Origin: Lucinisca nassula
Lineage: Eukaryota; Mollusca; Bivalvia; Lucinida; Lucinidae
NCBI GenBank assembly: GCA_963580285.1
Contig: OY757011.1
Coordinates: forward strand, 114,734,766 to 114,798,765
Length of the DNA: 64,000 nt
Reading direction: 5' to 3'
In this document: positions 21,540-33,439 of the stretch, piece by piece
Layout: each line of letters opens with the position of its first letter
Numbering within the stretch: the stretch's first letter is position 1
Translations under genes and position numbers: made by a program
The notes under the pieces: model-generated
What the model saw: only the letters and a program-made list of their open reading frames with translations
Told to the model about the DNA's origin: nothing
The model's database searches: none

Positions 21540-22084
21540 GGGAAAGCATATATACCCATAAAGGTGGGGGAGAATGAAGTTGTCCATTATTGGCGTTCAG
21601 CCATAAAGAATAAAATAAATGCTGCTTTTCCTCTTTCGCAGAAGAAATAAGATTCATGCACAGGCATAAAAGACGGGAAGTGGCAAACTCCGGACAAAAT
21701 TTGAAAACTGGAGACGTGAGATCAAGACTGATATATATATAAAAAAAAATCAGCATCATTTGTTTGTGAATAACTCAGTAGGTGATGTAAAGGCACATCC
21801 AAGAGGTTCTTCTGTCGCGGTTTATTTTTTATATGGCTTGTCTTTGGGTGTTTACAAGTGTCGCTTATATTATTTATTGTGGATGGCCTGTTGGCCGTTT
21901 TGAGGGGTGGGGTAGAGGGTGGCTGTCCTTTTGGCTTTCCGCTGTTGGTGTTTCCGTTGGGGTCTGTTGTTTCATGTTTGTGGTTCTTTCCCATTGGTGT
22001 CTCTGATGGGATTCCTGATCATTGCCTCCACCTCTATTTTTCTACAGATATATCAATAGTCAGAAGTTAGAAGTCACTGTATCC
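21540..22084. other. Unassigned stretch before LINE copy 1
   Basis: A 'gcttgtctttgggtgt..cgcttatat' block near 21835 has a weak echo at 36260-36320, just before the other copy of the same LINE, so it may be the LINE 5' part. Otherwise nothing is recognised; open frames are short. Confidence 0.4.
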
Positions 22085-23850
22085 CACCCTTTCATAAAAG
22101 AGGAGGGAGCGGGGTTGCTGAATCAGACTCTGAAAGGGCAGGGGAACTAGTTGGTCAATTCAATGATGCGTTTAATAAAACTGAGTTCACGGAGGTTCCA
22201 TTGACAAGAAGATCGGCCCCATTTATGGATAGTATTGTTGTGTGACTGTCATCGGCAGAAGTGATCAAGTTACTTAAAGGCTTAAACCCCACTAAAACTT
22301 CCAGAAAACTCTAGGACCTGATGAGCTACATCCTAGATTCCTGAAGAAGCTAGCAAAAGAGTTAGATCCAGTTTTTGTCCACCTGTTTTAACAGTCTCTT
22401 GATACAGGTGAACTCCCAAAAGAATGGCACTTAGCGAACATTTGCCCACTCTTCAAAAAAGGAGATAGGGCTCTTAATCATAATCACCCTATGTCTCTGA
22501 CTTGTGTTCGGTGTGTAAATTGCGTGAACATATAGTCTGCTCAAACATCATGGCCCACTTGGATGAACATAAACTTTTGTCAGAAAGATAACATGCATTA
22601 AGGAAAAGGCATAGTTGTGAAACTCAGTTGAGAACAACTATTAATGATTGGGCAAAATCTTGGACAAAGGGGGACAGTTAGACACATTTATTCTGGACTT
22701 CGAGAAAGCTTTTGACACCACACCACATGAACTACTTAAATCTAAGTTATTTGGTTATCTTATTGGGGGAAATACTCTCATATGGATAGATTCCTTTCTT
22801 TGCTACAGAAAACCGTGTTGTTGTTAATGGTGAATCTTCAAAGTGGGTACCAGTTTTGTCTGGAGTCCCACAAGGGACTGTGCTTGGTCCACTGTTATTC
22901 TCTCTGCACATCAATGATGTTTCCACTGACACTGACTTAGCAATAAGACTGTTCCCAGACGATTGTGTTTGCTACCAGGAAATTAGAGATCCAGATGATT
23001 CACTGAAACTTCAGAATGATATAGATAGATCAGGATGTTGGGCCCGAAAATGGGACATGAGATTTCACCCCGTTAAATGCAATATTATGCATATAACTAG
23101 GAAGAGAATAAATAAAACTGAGGCTTCTTACACCTCAGAGGGAACAGTCCTCGAAAACGTGGATTCCATTTGATACCTTGGTGTGACACTCACACACAAT
23201 TTGAGATTGAATACACATATTAGCAACATGTTTACTAAGGCAAACAGAACGCTTGGTTTCCTGAGGCGAAATCTTCATCAGTGTCCTCATGATGTAAAAG
23301 AGGTAGCTTATTAAGTTCTTGTTCGCCCAATCTTGGAATATGGTAGTTGTATCTGGGACCCCAGCGGAGTGGTCCTTAATGAAGCAATTGAAAACGTTTA
23401 GAATAGAGCTGCTAGGTTTGTAACAAGCTTATACTGTTTTGAAACTGGGAGCATGACTGGACTATTAGGGAAAATTAAGATGGGAGGTTCTCAAGAAAAA
23501 GAGAAAACAGTAGGCTCAAACTTCTATACAAAGGTCTAAGAGGTGCTGCCAGCATTCCAACAGATGACCTTGTTCCCGAAACTAGGCACTGAAGAAATCA
23601 TCATTCATTGGAGTTTTGGACCCTTACTGCAAAAACTGACATTTATAAAAAATCATACTTCCCCCGAACTATTAGAGATTGGAATGCCCTTCCCAATTAG
23701 ATTATTTAAGCAGATGAAGATGCTGAGGATTGTGTATCTAAGTTTACCTCTTTAATGAGAGCTAGGGACTAATTTCCCATCACAGGTCCTGGTGTATGAA
23801 TGTCATTTGACGTGTCACCAGTAACATTTCTGATTCTGAATAAAGGAGTA
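22085..23850 (+). pseudogene. CR1-like non-LTR retrotransposon, copy 1
   Basis: Broken reverse-transcriptase ORF on the plus strand, read across several frames: RSAPFMDSI, AKELDP, LANICPLFKKGDRAL, FILDFEKAFDT, SGVPQGTVLGPLLFSLHIND, LFPDDCVCY (catalytic DD kept), GCWARKWDMRF and HISNMFTKAN. The C-terminus 'FTSL' and the terminal repeat 'catttctgattctgaat' end it near 23850. It is 5'-truncated with frameshifts. It lies within the 18867-24328 element and is closely related to the copy at 36350-43022. Confidence 0.9.
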
Positions 23851-24328
23851 GCCATTCCTATTCGCCGTACACGTTTTTGACTATATTCCGTACAGCTATC
23901 TGTTGTAAACAACTAAACGCCGTACACATGGATTTTTAGTTTTTAATAAATACGCTTAGTGCATGATAAAACCATGACCAGAGAAAGTTTTCATTTACTA
24001 CCCATTATTAACGGAAACAGGTAAAAGAAAGTTTAAGCGGAAATAAATCAAGAAATTATAAAATCTGAAACCGATTTTCGAAAATGCTGGTCTTTACTCA
24101 GTACCAAGCATCGATAAACTTGTGTTCTTGACTTTAAATCGAAACATACAGCTTCGAAAAACGGATAAAATGTTGCAGAAATCCCTCTGTTATTTCAAGG
24201 AAATCAATTTACCCTGCACTTGCAGAAAACAGATCAGGAATAAAGGCTACACTCACCGTGCTCCATGCCTACTTTCGCTTTGTATCGATTCACCGGGATT
24301 CTATTTCCGGTGTCGATGATAGACGGTG

Positions 24329-24541
24329 ATTTTGACACCACAAACAATAGAGCTTTCAAAATTCACGTGTGTTTCTTGGGGCAAGATCTTTCCATTGATA
24401 TCAAACATTTTAATCTGTGACCTTGACCTTTGAACTTTGTCCTATTTTTCGAAAATTTACAAAAAAAATTTGGCCATATTTACCAAAAAGCATTTGGACC
24501 AGCCTCATGAAACATGACACACATCTGTATCATCACAAGTC
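24329..24541. repeat. Array F (right part)
   Basis: It starts with the second ATTTT and continues 'gacaccacaaacaatagagc', 'gaccttgacctttgaacttt' and 'cctcatgaaacatgacacac', completing the unit interrupted at 18866. Confidence 0.8.
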
Positions 24542-24830
24542 ATTACGATAACACGCCCGGGGGTCATAGGGCATTTTTCACATCTCCAAAACGGTCAATT
24601 TTCTGAAGAAAATTTGTGATATTATTCTTATTTATACTCAAACCATAGGTTGTGGATACTCGTCAGAACCGCTTCATTGGGGCGGTTCTAACGAATATCC
24701 ACAACCTATGTCTAGGCGCAGAAATAAGGAAAATAATGTATACCCCCGTAAACCCCAGTTTTCTCTATATAAAGTGGGGTGTAAGGGGGTGTTTATTTCA
24801 CGGACTTGTTAGCGTGATGGTTACAAGTCC
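24542..24830. mobile_element. PAL palindromic element, near-complete copy
   Basis: The outer ends 'attacgataacacgcccg' and 'cggacttgttagcgtgat' are imperfect inverted repeats. The centre pairs 'ccataggttgtggatactcg' with 'cgaatatccacaacctatg'. Between core and right end lie 'gaaataaggaaaataatgta' and 'ctatataaagtggggt'. No coding sequence. Confidence 0.75.
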
Positions 24831-24879
24831 CATAACTCTATCATACAGTTTGACTGGTTTATCTCCCTTTGTGACATAC

Positions 24880-25290
24880 GAAAAAACAGACGAGCATGGC
24901 ACCCGCTTGTAGTGCTCTTGTTCTCTTTCTCCCCTGTCCCTCACTTTCATCTCTACTGTACCTTCCGCTACTTCTCCCTTTCTCTGGTAGACGACACAAA
25001 ATGACCCACAAGGTTTGACCCAAAAACAATCAGTCAATGACTTCATTGAGGTGACTCTAACTTTTTAAGGTTAAATTAGAAGAAGAAAAAAAACTCTTAA
25101 GTTGTCCTTAATATGTAGATACAGTATAATTCCAATATTAAGACCACCCTTGTGACTGTTTAAAGGTGGTCTTTAAGATCACTTTTGAACAGTCCCGAAG
25201 GTGGTCTCTTTCTATTTAAAGGTTTAAGCTGTTCTTTCTTTACGTTTTCTTCACCCGGGGTCCTCATATCTAGAAACTTAAACCTTTAAA
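24880..25290. repeat. Dispersed repeat fragment and a 'aagaccacc' MITE relic
   Basis: 24880-25060 has the 'ttctccctttctctggtaga' / 'gacacaaaatgacccacaag' block of the dispersed repeat at 4140. 25110-25215 has 'attccaatattaagaccacc' and an inverted 'ggtggtcttt', like the fragment at 40683-40780. Both are decayed. Confidence 0.45.
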
Positions 25291-25308
25291 TATACTTTTA
25301 AAAAGCAT

Positions 25309-25615
25309 AAGGGTGCTGCCAGCATTCCAACAGATGGCAATACCCCCAATTTGGAGTGGCAGAAAGTATCACACTTTGGCATTCCATGTGCCCTCTGCAA
25401 GAAATGACATCTACAAGGGATCCTTCATCCCTCGTGAAATTAGAGATTGGAATGCCCTTCCAGATTCGGTTATTTCATTTGCGGAAGGTGCTAAGGATAA
25501 TGTAGCTAAGTTTACTTCTTTGGCGAGACATAGGGACTAACTTGCCTTTTCACAGGTCCTGGTGAATGAATGTTATTTGACGTGTCGCCAGTAACGATTC
25601 AGAGTGAGATAATGA
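25309..25615 (+). pseudogene. CR1-like LINE, 3'-terminal fragment
   Basis: 'gtgctgccagcattccaaca' starts a frame ending ...YKGSFIPREIRDWNALPDSV and ...KFTSLARHRD then TAA (about 25540). This is the C-terminal end of the LINE at 22085 and 36350. The usual 'cacaggtcctggtgaatgaa' 3' UTR follows. The copy is strongly 5'-truncated. Confidence 0.88.
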
Positions 25616-25689
25616 AGCTGTATTTTAGCTGGTCTGAATAACAGGCGTCTATTGTACATGGAGCTATGGAAAAAGAGAATACCAGGTTC

Positions 25690-25812
25690 GTGTCTTTTGA
25701 TATCAAGTTTATCAGGCAAGGCTTTGAGAACGCTTGTAGAATCGCGAGGCTTGCTGAGCGATTCTACATGCCTTCTGAAAGCCGAGCCTGATAAAATGAC
25801 ACAAGTCTGGGA
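25690..25812. repeat. ~110-bp palindrome
   Basis: 'tttatcaggcaaggcttt' ... 'gtagaatcgc' mirrors 'gcgattctac' ... 'aaagccgagcctgataaa' around position ~25750. Related in style to the PAL cores ('gaatcgcctc' hairpins). An open frame at 25652-25894 runs through both arms and is not a gene. Confidence 0.75.
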
Positions 25813-26547
25813 TTCTGTTTATCAGTTAAATCCATTGTACACGCTTACATTTTTGCCATTTTTTCCAGCAGTCCAATTCATAGAAGTGCAATGACCTTAT
25901 AAAGCTCACTTGTCCTGAGAAAGCATATGGTTATCAAGTCTGGGTATTACAATGCAATAAATATAGGGGGTAACTGATAAATAATTCTCTCAGGGCTCAA
26001 GAACGAATCATCAGTGAACGAGTTATCAGCAAATTCTTTCCTTTAAGAGTTGACCCCTATTGTCATTTGAGACAAAAATACTTTTGCAGGAGTTGCCTCC
26101 CCTGAAGGTGTTCCTATTCCCCTTAAGTAAAACTAATCACAACAGGAGTTTCGACAAGAAAAAATCTTATTATACCAAAAGGAGTCGGATCAATCCGCAC
26201 ATCTGTGAAGGTGGCTGGGACGTTACATACACGCTGTGTGTCCGCTGGGATATATACACACAGTTTTCATTTATCCAATCAAACGGACTGTTATCCGTTT
26301 AGCCCATCCACATCCGCCACTGCATTTCCCCGTACCCCGTCTGGAGCTTGAATAAAAAGCTAAAAGGTTGCCTTTGGAAACAAAGAACACATAAAAGAAC
26401 GAAAATCGGAGACTCGGTTTTATTGAGTCTCTTCATATACGGCAATGTAGCTTGCAAGGCCGCATACCACCCCCACCCCTAGTGCCGGCTTGAGCGGTAT
26501 TCGATTTTCAATGTAACCAGGATGGGCTATTGAATACTCGTTCTGTT
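25813..26547. other. Unrecognised stretch
   Basis: No repeat family or homologous exon is recognised. A short 'gagactcggttttattgagt'+ctc stem-loop near 26408 is not a histone stem-loop. The open frame at 26060-26302 has no known motif. Confidence 0.4.
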
Positions 26548-29468
26548 TTTTAGCTCACCAGAGCCGAAGGCTCCGGGGGAGCTTATAGGATAGGCAGTTG
26601 TCCGTCGTCGTCGTCTGCGTCTGCGTCAACACTTTCAAAGGACATCTCCTCTGAAGCCACTGGGCCGATTGGGCCCAAATTTTATCTGTAGCATCCTTGG
26701 GCTGGGGGATTGAAAGTTTGTGATTTTTTAATCAAAATCAGCTCATTAGTTTGGTTGCTATGACAACTTGTAGTTTTCATAGACTTATAATGGGGAAAAT
26801 TGAAAAATGGCATTTACTGTCAAGCCTCTGCAGATATTTTGACAAAACTTTCATAGAAATGTTCCATAGGCAATCTACTATCTGCCGTATGATTTAAGGC
26901 CTTCTGCTCATTTTTATTGGTTGCCATGGAAACCAAAATGCAAAAAATAGACAAAAAAAAATACTTAAAAAATTATCTCCTCAGAAACCATATGCTGTAG
27001 GGGGCTGAGACTTTATGAAAATATTCACCATATTTGCCTTTACAGGTTTTGTGTTTTTTATGAAATTTGGCATTTTAGTTTTGTTGCTATGGCAACTAAG
27101 AGTTTCCATTGACTTATAATGGGGAAAACTGAAAATTGGCATTTACTGCTAAGTCATTGCAGATATTTTGACAAAATTTACATAAACATGTTCCTTGTGT
27201 AAACTTCTCTCAGCCATATGCTTTTATGTCAATCTTGGGGTCCCTTAGGTTGTGCCGGGGCCATGCCCCGCCCCCTCCACTTCATAAAATGCCTTATATC
27301 TCAGAAACCTTACAGATCCCAACCCCTAAACCATATATATTCTTGTTCCTTATGATAAGATGCATTAAGTGACACCAACCTGGGGGTCCCCCGGGATGTG
27401 CCGGGGACATGCCCTGCCCCCTCTATTTCATAAAATGCCATTTATCTCAGAAACCGTTCAGATCCCCATCCCTAAACTATATATATTCATGTTCCTTATG
27501 CTAAGATGCATTAAGTGACACCAACCTGGGGGTCCCCCCGGGATGTGCCTGGGACATGCCCCACCCCTCCACTTCATAAAATGCCATTTATCTCAGAAAC
27601 CATTGAGATCCCCACCCCTAAACCAAATAGATTCTTGTTCCTTATGATAAGACACATTCAATGATACCAACCTTGGGGTCTCTTGGGGGTGGGCTGGGGC
27701 CATGCCCCACCCTTCAACTTCATAAATGCCATATATCTCAGAAACTATTCAGATCCCCACCCCTAAACTATTTATATTCTTGTTTCTTATGATAAGACGC
27801 ATTCAGTGACACCAGTCTGAGGGTCACCTAGGATGTGGCGGGGCTTATGCCCCACCCCCTCCTATTCGTAAAAGGCCGAATATCTCAGAAACCGTTCAGA
27901 TCCCCACCCCTAAACCATTAAAATTCTTGTTCCTTATGATAAGACGCATTCAGTGATACCAACCTTAGGATTTCCCTGGCCGCACGTGGGGCTATGCCGA
28001 CCCCTCCACTTCATAAAAGGCCCAATATCTCAGAAACTGTTCAGATCCCCACCCCTAAACCATTTAAATTCTTGTTCCTTATGATAAGATGCATTCAGTG
28101 ATAACAACCTAAGGATCTCCCAGGCTGCACCAGGGCTATGCCCGAACCCTCCACTTCATAAAAGGTGGTATATCTCGGAAACCCTTTAGATCCCCACCCC
28201 AAAACCATGTATATTCTTGTTTATTATGATAAGACGCATTTAGTGACATCAATCTGGAGGTCCCCTAGAATGTGCCGGGGCTATGCCCCACCCCTGCACT
28301 TTGTAAAAGCCTAATATCTCAGAAACCGTTCAGATCCTCACACCTAAAGCATATAAATTCTTGTTCCTTATCATAAGACGCATTCAGTGATACCAACCTA
28401 AGGGTCTCCCGGGCCGCACGGGGGCTGTGCCCCACAACTTCACTACATAAAGGTGTTATGTCTCGGAAACCATTCAGATCCCCACCCCAAAACCATATAT
28501 ATTCTTGTTTCTTATGATAAGACGCATTCATTGAAACCAACTTGGGGGTCCCCTGGGATGTGCCCGGGCCATGCCCAACCCCCTCCACTTCGTAAAAGGC
28601 TCAATATCTCAGAAACCATTCAGAACCCCCACCCCATAAACCATATATATTCTTGTTCCTTATGATGAGACACATTCAGTGATACCAACCTAGGGGTCTC
28701 TGGGGGTGTGCTGGGGCTATGCCCCACCCTTCCACTTCATAAAATGCCATATATCTCAGAAACTATTCAGATCCCCACCCCTAGAATATGATATTTGTGT
28801 TCCCTATAATAAGACTCATTCACTCACATCAATGTGGGGTTTCTATGTGCTAGGGCAACATGCTTATGCCATGGCTCACCCCTCCACTTCATAAAAGGCC
28901 ATATATCTCAGACATCATTAAGATCCCCACTTCATAATCATATATATTCTTGTTTCTTATGATTAGACACATTCAGTCACACCAACTTGGTGGTCCACAG
29001 GGGCCATTCCTCTCCTCATCATTTCATAAGAGGGCCTCATATCTTGGAAATTGTTCATATCCCCACCCCTAAACAATATATTTTCTTGGTCCTTATTATA
29101 AGACACATTCAGCGACAACAATCTTGGCTCTCCTGGGGTCTGCCAGGGCCATGCTCCAACCCCTCCGCTGCTTAAAAAGGCCTTAGGAACAGTACACATC
29201 CCAACCCCTAAACCATTTATACTCATGTGCCTTATGATAAGATGGATTCGGTGATACCAGCCTGGGCTCTGTTGGGTCCATGTCTCATCCCGCCTCCTCA
29301 TAAAAGGCCTAATATTTCAGATACATTAGTCCACATTAGTGTTCATTTGGAAATGGGGGGTTTGTTTGGGTGACTTCATAATCAATAATTTAAAACCTAA
29401 AACTATACATGGCTGCCAGTTGGCAGTGCCCGCCTGAGCTCCGGTGAGCATTGTGGCCTCTTGTTTTT
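26548..29468. mobile_element. Pearl/Helentron-like element G with ~147-bp internal array
   Basis: It starts 'tttttagctcaccagagccg' + 'aaggctcc' (hairpin), then 'gtccgtcgtcgtcgtctgcg' and 'ctcctctgaagccactgggc'. A lead region with 'ggttgctatgacaacttgta' follows. Then come about 14 units holding 'cacttcataaaatgcc', 'atctcagaaaccgttcagat', 'ccccacccctaaacc' and 'cttatgataagacgcattca' (for example 27281, 27427, 27572, 27719). It ends '..gtgagcattgtggcctctt'. The termini resemble those of the 9905-13105 element, but the array differs. Confidence 0.7.
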
Positions 29469-29739
29469 CCATTGGTTTAAAAGCTGAACACAGGAGGACC
29501 TTGAGACCCCCAACACACACACACACGCACACATACACGCACACACACACAAACACAGACGAGAAAAAAAAAGAAAACGCTCAACTGAGCTAACACACTT
29601 GAAGTTGCACACAACTACAACCTCCACTACGGGTGACCTCCAATAAGCTTTCAGCGATGATACACCGTGCCAAGTTTGACCAAAATTCATTGATTCGTAG
29701 ACGAGGTAGGGTTAGACAAGCCAAATTGACAGTTTTTGG
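29469..29739. repeat. (CA)n tract and spacer
   Basis: 29512-29553 is an interrupted CA/CG-A microsatellite, followed by A-rich sequence. 29560-29739 shows only a weak start of the next array. Valine/cysteine-rich minus-strand open frames come from the CA tract. Confidence 0.7.
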
Positions 29740-30355
29740 GGGCCTGAGTCCTTGGAAATAAGGTCAAAGTCATCAAAATCTAATCAAATCTTTGGTTGGT
29801 TGCAATGATATATTGTTCCATGTTTGACCAAATTTTATCGATTCGTTTATGAGACAAACCAAAATTGACAGTTTTTGGGGTAGGACACCAAAATCTAATC
29901 AAATCTTTGGTAGGTTGCAATGATATATTGTTCCAAGTTTGACCATAATTAATCTGTTTGTTCATTAGGGTGCAGACAAGCCTAAATTGACATTTATTTT
30001 ATTTTTTATTTATTCATTTTTTTTTTTTTTTTTTTTTTTATTTATTTTTTTTCGGGGCGTGGGGTGATGTGCCCTTGAAAATAAGGTCTAGTTCACAAAA
30101 TTCTAATATAATCTTTGGTAGGTTGCAATGGTTTGGCCAAGTCTCATCCATTTGCTCAAGACAGAGGGTGCAGACAATTCAAAATTGTCAGACTTCCGGG
30201 GTCTGTGCCCTTGAAAATAAGGTCAAGATTACCAAAAACTAATCAAATCTTCGATGTGTAGTTATGATATATTGTACCAAAGTTGACCAAAATTAATCAA
30301 TTCATTCGTGAGATAAAAGTGCAGACAATACATTTTGGAAAAAAAGTTATTGGTA
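29740..30355. repeat. Array H, ~110-125-bp units
   Basis: 'tctaatcaaatctttggt', 'ggttgcaatgatatattgt' and 'gacagtttttggggt' recur at about 29775, 29890, 30105 and 30235. A T-rich run (30000-30050) interrupts one unit. Confidence 0.65.
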
Positions 30356-32830
30356 GCATGTGCCTTGCAAATGGGGTCAAGGCCAACATAACCTGTTTCC
30401 CCTATCCTCGTGTTATAACCATGAACGTTTGGACAGAATCCATCCTATAGTGCTTCGAACAGGCTACGCTGATCAACCCCAACGCAAACGGGATCCGCAG
30501 CAAAAACAGCATGGCCCCTCCCCTTCGGTGGGGGTGGGGGGGGGGTGGGGGGCACAAATAAGCCAACATTATTAGTTTTTGAAAATTATTCAAGCTTTTA
30601 TCCCTAAAATACGTGTATGCAACTTTCAGGAAAATCCAGCCAAAACTTAGGGACTTATGGCGATGGCAATGCCAAAAATAGGCTTTTTCAACAATCAAAC
30701 GGATGATACGGGATAGGCCAACCTCGCAAGTTTTCAAACTCATCCAAGATGTTATCCCCAACCTACTTATGTGTTAGTTCCAGAAGGATTCTGTTAAAGA
30801 TAAATGCCTTGTGGTGATGTTAGGGTCCATAATGGGCATTTTTAGCAATCGAAGGTAACGTATCGTAACTCTACTAATAATAAGGCTGACATCGCCAGTT
30901 TTCGAACTCATCCAAGCCTTTATTCCTGACTTATATGTAAGTGTCAAGAAGACCCTACGCAATCTGAAGGAGATATGGTGATGACAAGGTCAACAAGAGC
31001 TCCACAAGCGGGCGCTATTATGACAAGTAATCGGTTGTAAGGTGGATGTACCGGGTACCGACCCGAGTCTTGCGCGCGACACATCGTTTCTGCCAAGTGA
31101 TTTCAAAATCCATCTAGGAATAACAAGGCTATTGACCAGACACGAAAAAAAGATATTTTTTGGCCTTTGACCTCTAAGGATGACCTTGACCTTGGAGATA
31201 CTCACCCGAGTCTTGTGTGCAACACATCGTCTCATGACGGCTAACATTACGCCAAGTAATTTCAAAATCCATACAAGAATAACAAAGTTATTGACCAGAC
31301 ACGAAAAAAAGACCCTTTTTGAACTTTGACTTTGGAAGTACTGACTTGAGTCTTGCGCCTGACATTGTCTTTTGATGGTTAACATTTCTGCCAATCAATT
31401 TTTAAATCCATCCAGGAATAAAATAAAGTTATTGAGTGGATACGAAAAAAAACTTTTTATCTTTAACCGCTAAGTATGAAATTGACCTTGGAGTTACCGA
31501 CCTGGGTCTTGCATGCAACAAATTGTCTCATGATGGTTAACATTTCTGCCAGGTATTTTCCATATCCACCCTGGAATAACAATGGTATTGGCCGGACACA
31601 AGAAAAAGACATTTTTCTTTACCTTTGACCTCTAAGTATAACCTTGACCTTGGAGGTACCGACCTGGGTCTTGCGCAAGACACATCGCCTCATTATGACT
31701 TAAATTTCTGCCAAGTAATTTCAAAATTAATCAACCCCAAAGTTATTGACCAGACATAAAAGGAAGACCCCTTTTCTTGACCTCTAAGTATGACTTTGAC
31801 TTCTGAGGGGTCTTGCGCGCAACACATCGTCGTGGTCTAATACATATTTCTATAAAGTTGCACGAAGATATCCCTAACGGAGACTGGGTTTATATGGTGC
31901 TTATAAAAATTAATCATAGGAAACTTGGAAACTAACCCAGCAGGCACACGTCGCTAGGGCAACGTCAAATCACCGCCGGTGCAACGTAGATGTGAAGTTA
32001 CATAAATGCCATGACGTTGTACCGACGTTAATGTGACGTCACAATTACGTCATGTGCCTGGGAAGAATGGGGTGTGGGGTGGGGGTGGGGTGAAGGCGAC
32101 AATCATTCTTGTTGGCGACACATCGTCTTGACCTAATACATATTCCTAGATATCCCTAATGGTTACTGAATAATGAAGCGTACAAGAATGATTACGGGCG
32201 GACAGCACCACGTAGGAATACGTCCGTTTTTTTTGTTTTTTTTTTTTAAGTGAGCATTGTCTGCAATCAAAGAGACGTAACTCTAGGATAAATGGGCCGA
32301 CCCCGCCAGTTTTCGAACTCATCCGAGCTTTAATCCATGATTTAACCCGGTAGTTGTATGTACGTTTCAAGAAGATCAGATCAAAACTGAAGGGTCTACG
32401 ATAAGGTAACCGGGCGCTAAGAGCACATAAGGGTTATCCCTCTACGATGATAAGGTCAAAATAATCATTTTAAGCAAAGAAGGGGATATAACTGTATGAG
32501 TAATCGGTCGACATTGCCAGTTTTCGAACTCGTCCGAGCGTTTAACCCTGAATTACTTATATGTAAGTTTCAGGAAAATTCGATCCAAACTGAAGGGGCA
32601 ACAGTGATGACATGGCCATAAATAGGCATTTCAGCGACCAAGGGGAAGTAACTCTGTAATTAATGTGGAGACTTAGCCTGTTTTCGAAATCATTCGAGTT
32701 TTTATTCACAGCCACCTTCCATATAAGTTTCAGAAAGATGCAATCAAAACTCGAAAGCGCTACGGTGATGACAAGCATTTTCCCTTTATTAGTCTATGGG
32801 GCCTTGTGGTTGCCATAGCAACAAAAGTTT
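30356..32830. repeat. Arrays I and J, interleaved, with a CCCAGCAGGCAC MITE
   Basis: Array I ('gccagttttcgaactcatcc', 'gtttcaagaagatc') is at 30560-31000 and 32180-32800. Array J ('gtcttgcgcgcgacacatcg', 'aataacaaagttattgacca') is at 31010-31830 with ~150-bp units, sitting inside array I. At 31937-32062 a MITE runs from CCCAGCAGGCACACG to CATGTGCCTGGG. A 27-bp T/GT run lies near 32228. A G-rich tract at 30530-30555 is simple sequence. No coding signal. Confidence 0.65.
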
Positions 32831-33114
32831 TCATTCGATTTCGATAGAAAGTACATCTACATCTAATCGTTGAGTAACTTCTGTCACTTCTTTGACCATT
32901 ACGTTACTTCTGCGGGAAAGAAAAGAAAAAGCAATGAGAAATTGAGGACAGCAAGGAAGAATAGTTATAGGAAAGGCAGAAAGATAGAAAAAGTTTCCAG
33001 ACTGCCTTTTCATCCCTTCAAGTGAACAAGTCCGGCTACCGTAGCGGCCCCTGGATATGATCGCCCAACCGGCATAGCTCCAGCTATCATTAGGTTTTAC
33101 TTTCAGCCTGGCCC
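32831..33114. other. Unrecognised spacer
   Basis: No repeat or exon is recognised between array I and the SINE-V that follows. Confidence 0.4.
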
Positions 33115-33430
33115 TAACAGTGTTTTCGGTCCCCGCCCATTGGGACTTGAAGAAACAAATGGGCTGCATGATGCTTCCACGCAGAGCTGAATCCGACCGC
33201 CCACGAGTACTGGTAAACCACTTAGAGGATCTAAGCCTGTCCAGGCAAAGCGGTGCGAGTCGGACCGTCCATGCTTATAAACCATTTTGGTTTCATTGGG
33301 CGCCAGGGCTTGAGATGTCATTTCATCTCAATTGCGGGTAAAAGTCCCACAAAATTGGAAGCAACGTCTCCAAAATGACCTTTACAGTGTTGACGGGGAC
33401 GTAAAACATCAAATCAAACAAACAAATAAC
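33115..33430 (+). mobile_element. SINE-V copy 6, full length
   Basis: A well-preserved copy: 'cccgcccattgggacttgaag', 'gaggatctaagcctgtccag', 'gagatgtcatttcatctcaa' and 'gtgttgacggggacgtaaaa' followed by (CAAA)n. Directly followed by the 3' end of a minus-strand LINE. Confidence 0.85.
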
Positions 33431-33439
33431 AGTACTTAA

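Noticed and set aside
26408..26432. Histone-type 3' stem-loop
   Set aside because: The stem and loop sequences do not match the histone consensus, and no histone gene is nearby.
29326..29690. Cys/Val-rich minus-strand frames
   Set aside because: Produced by the CA/CG microsatellite at 29512-29553.
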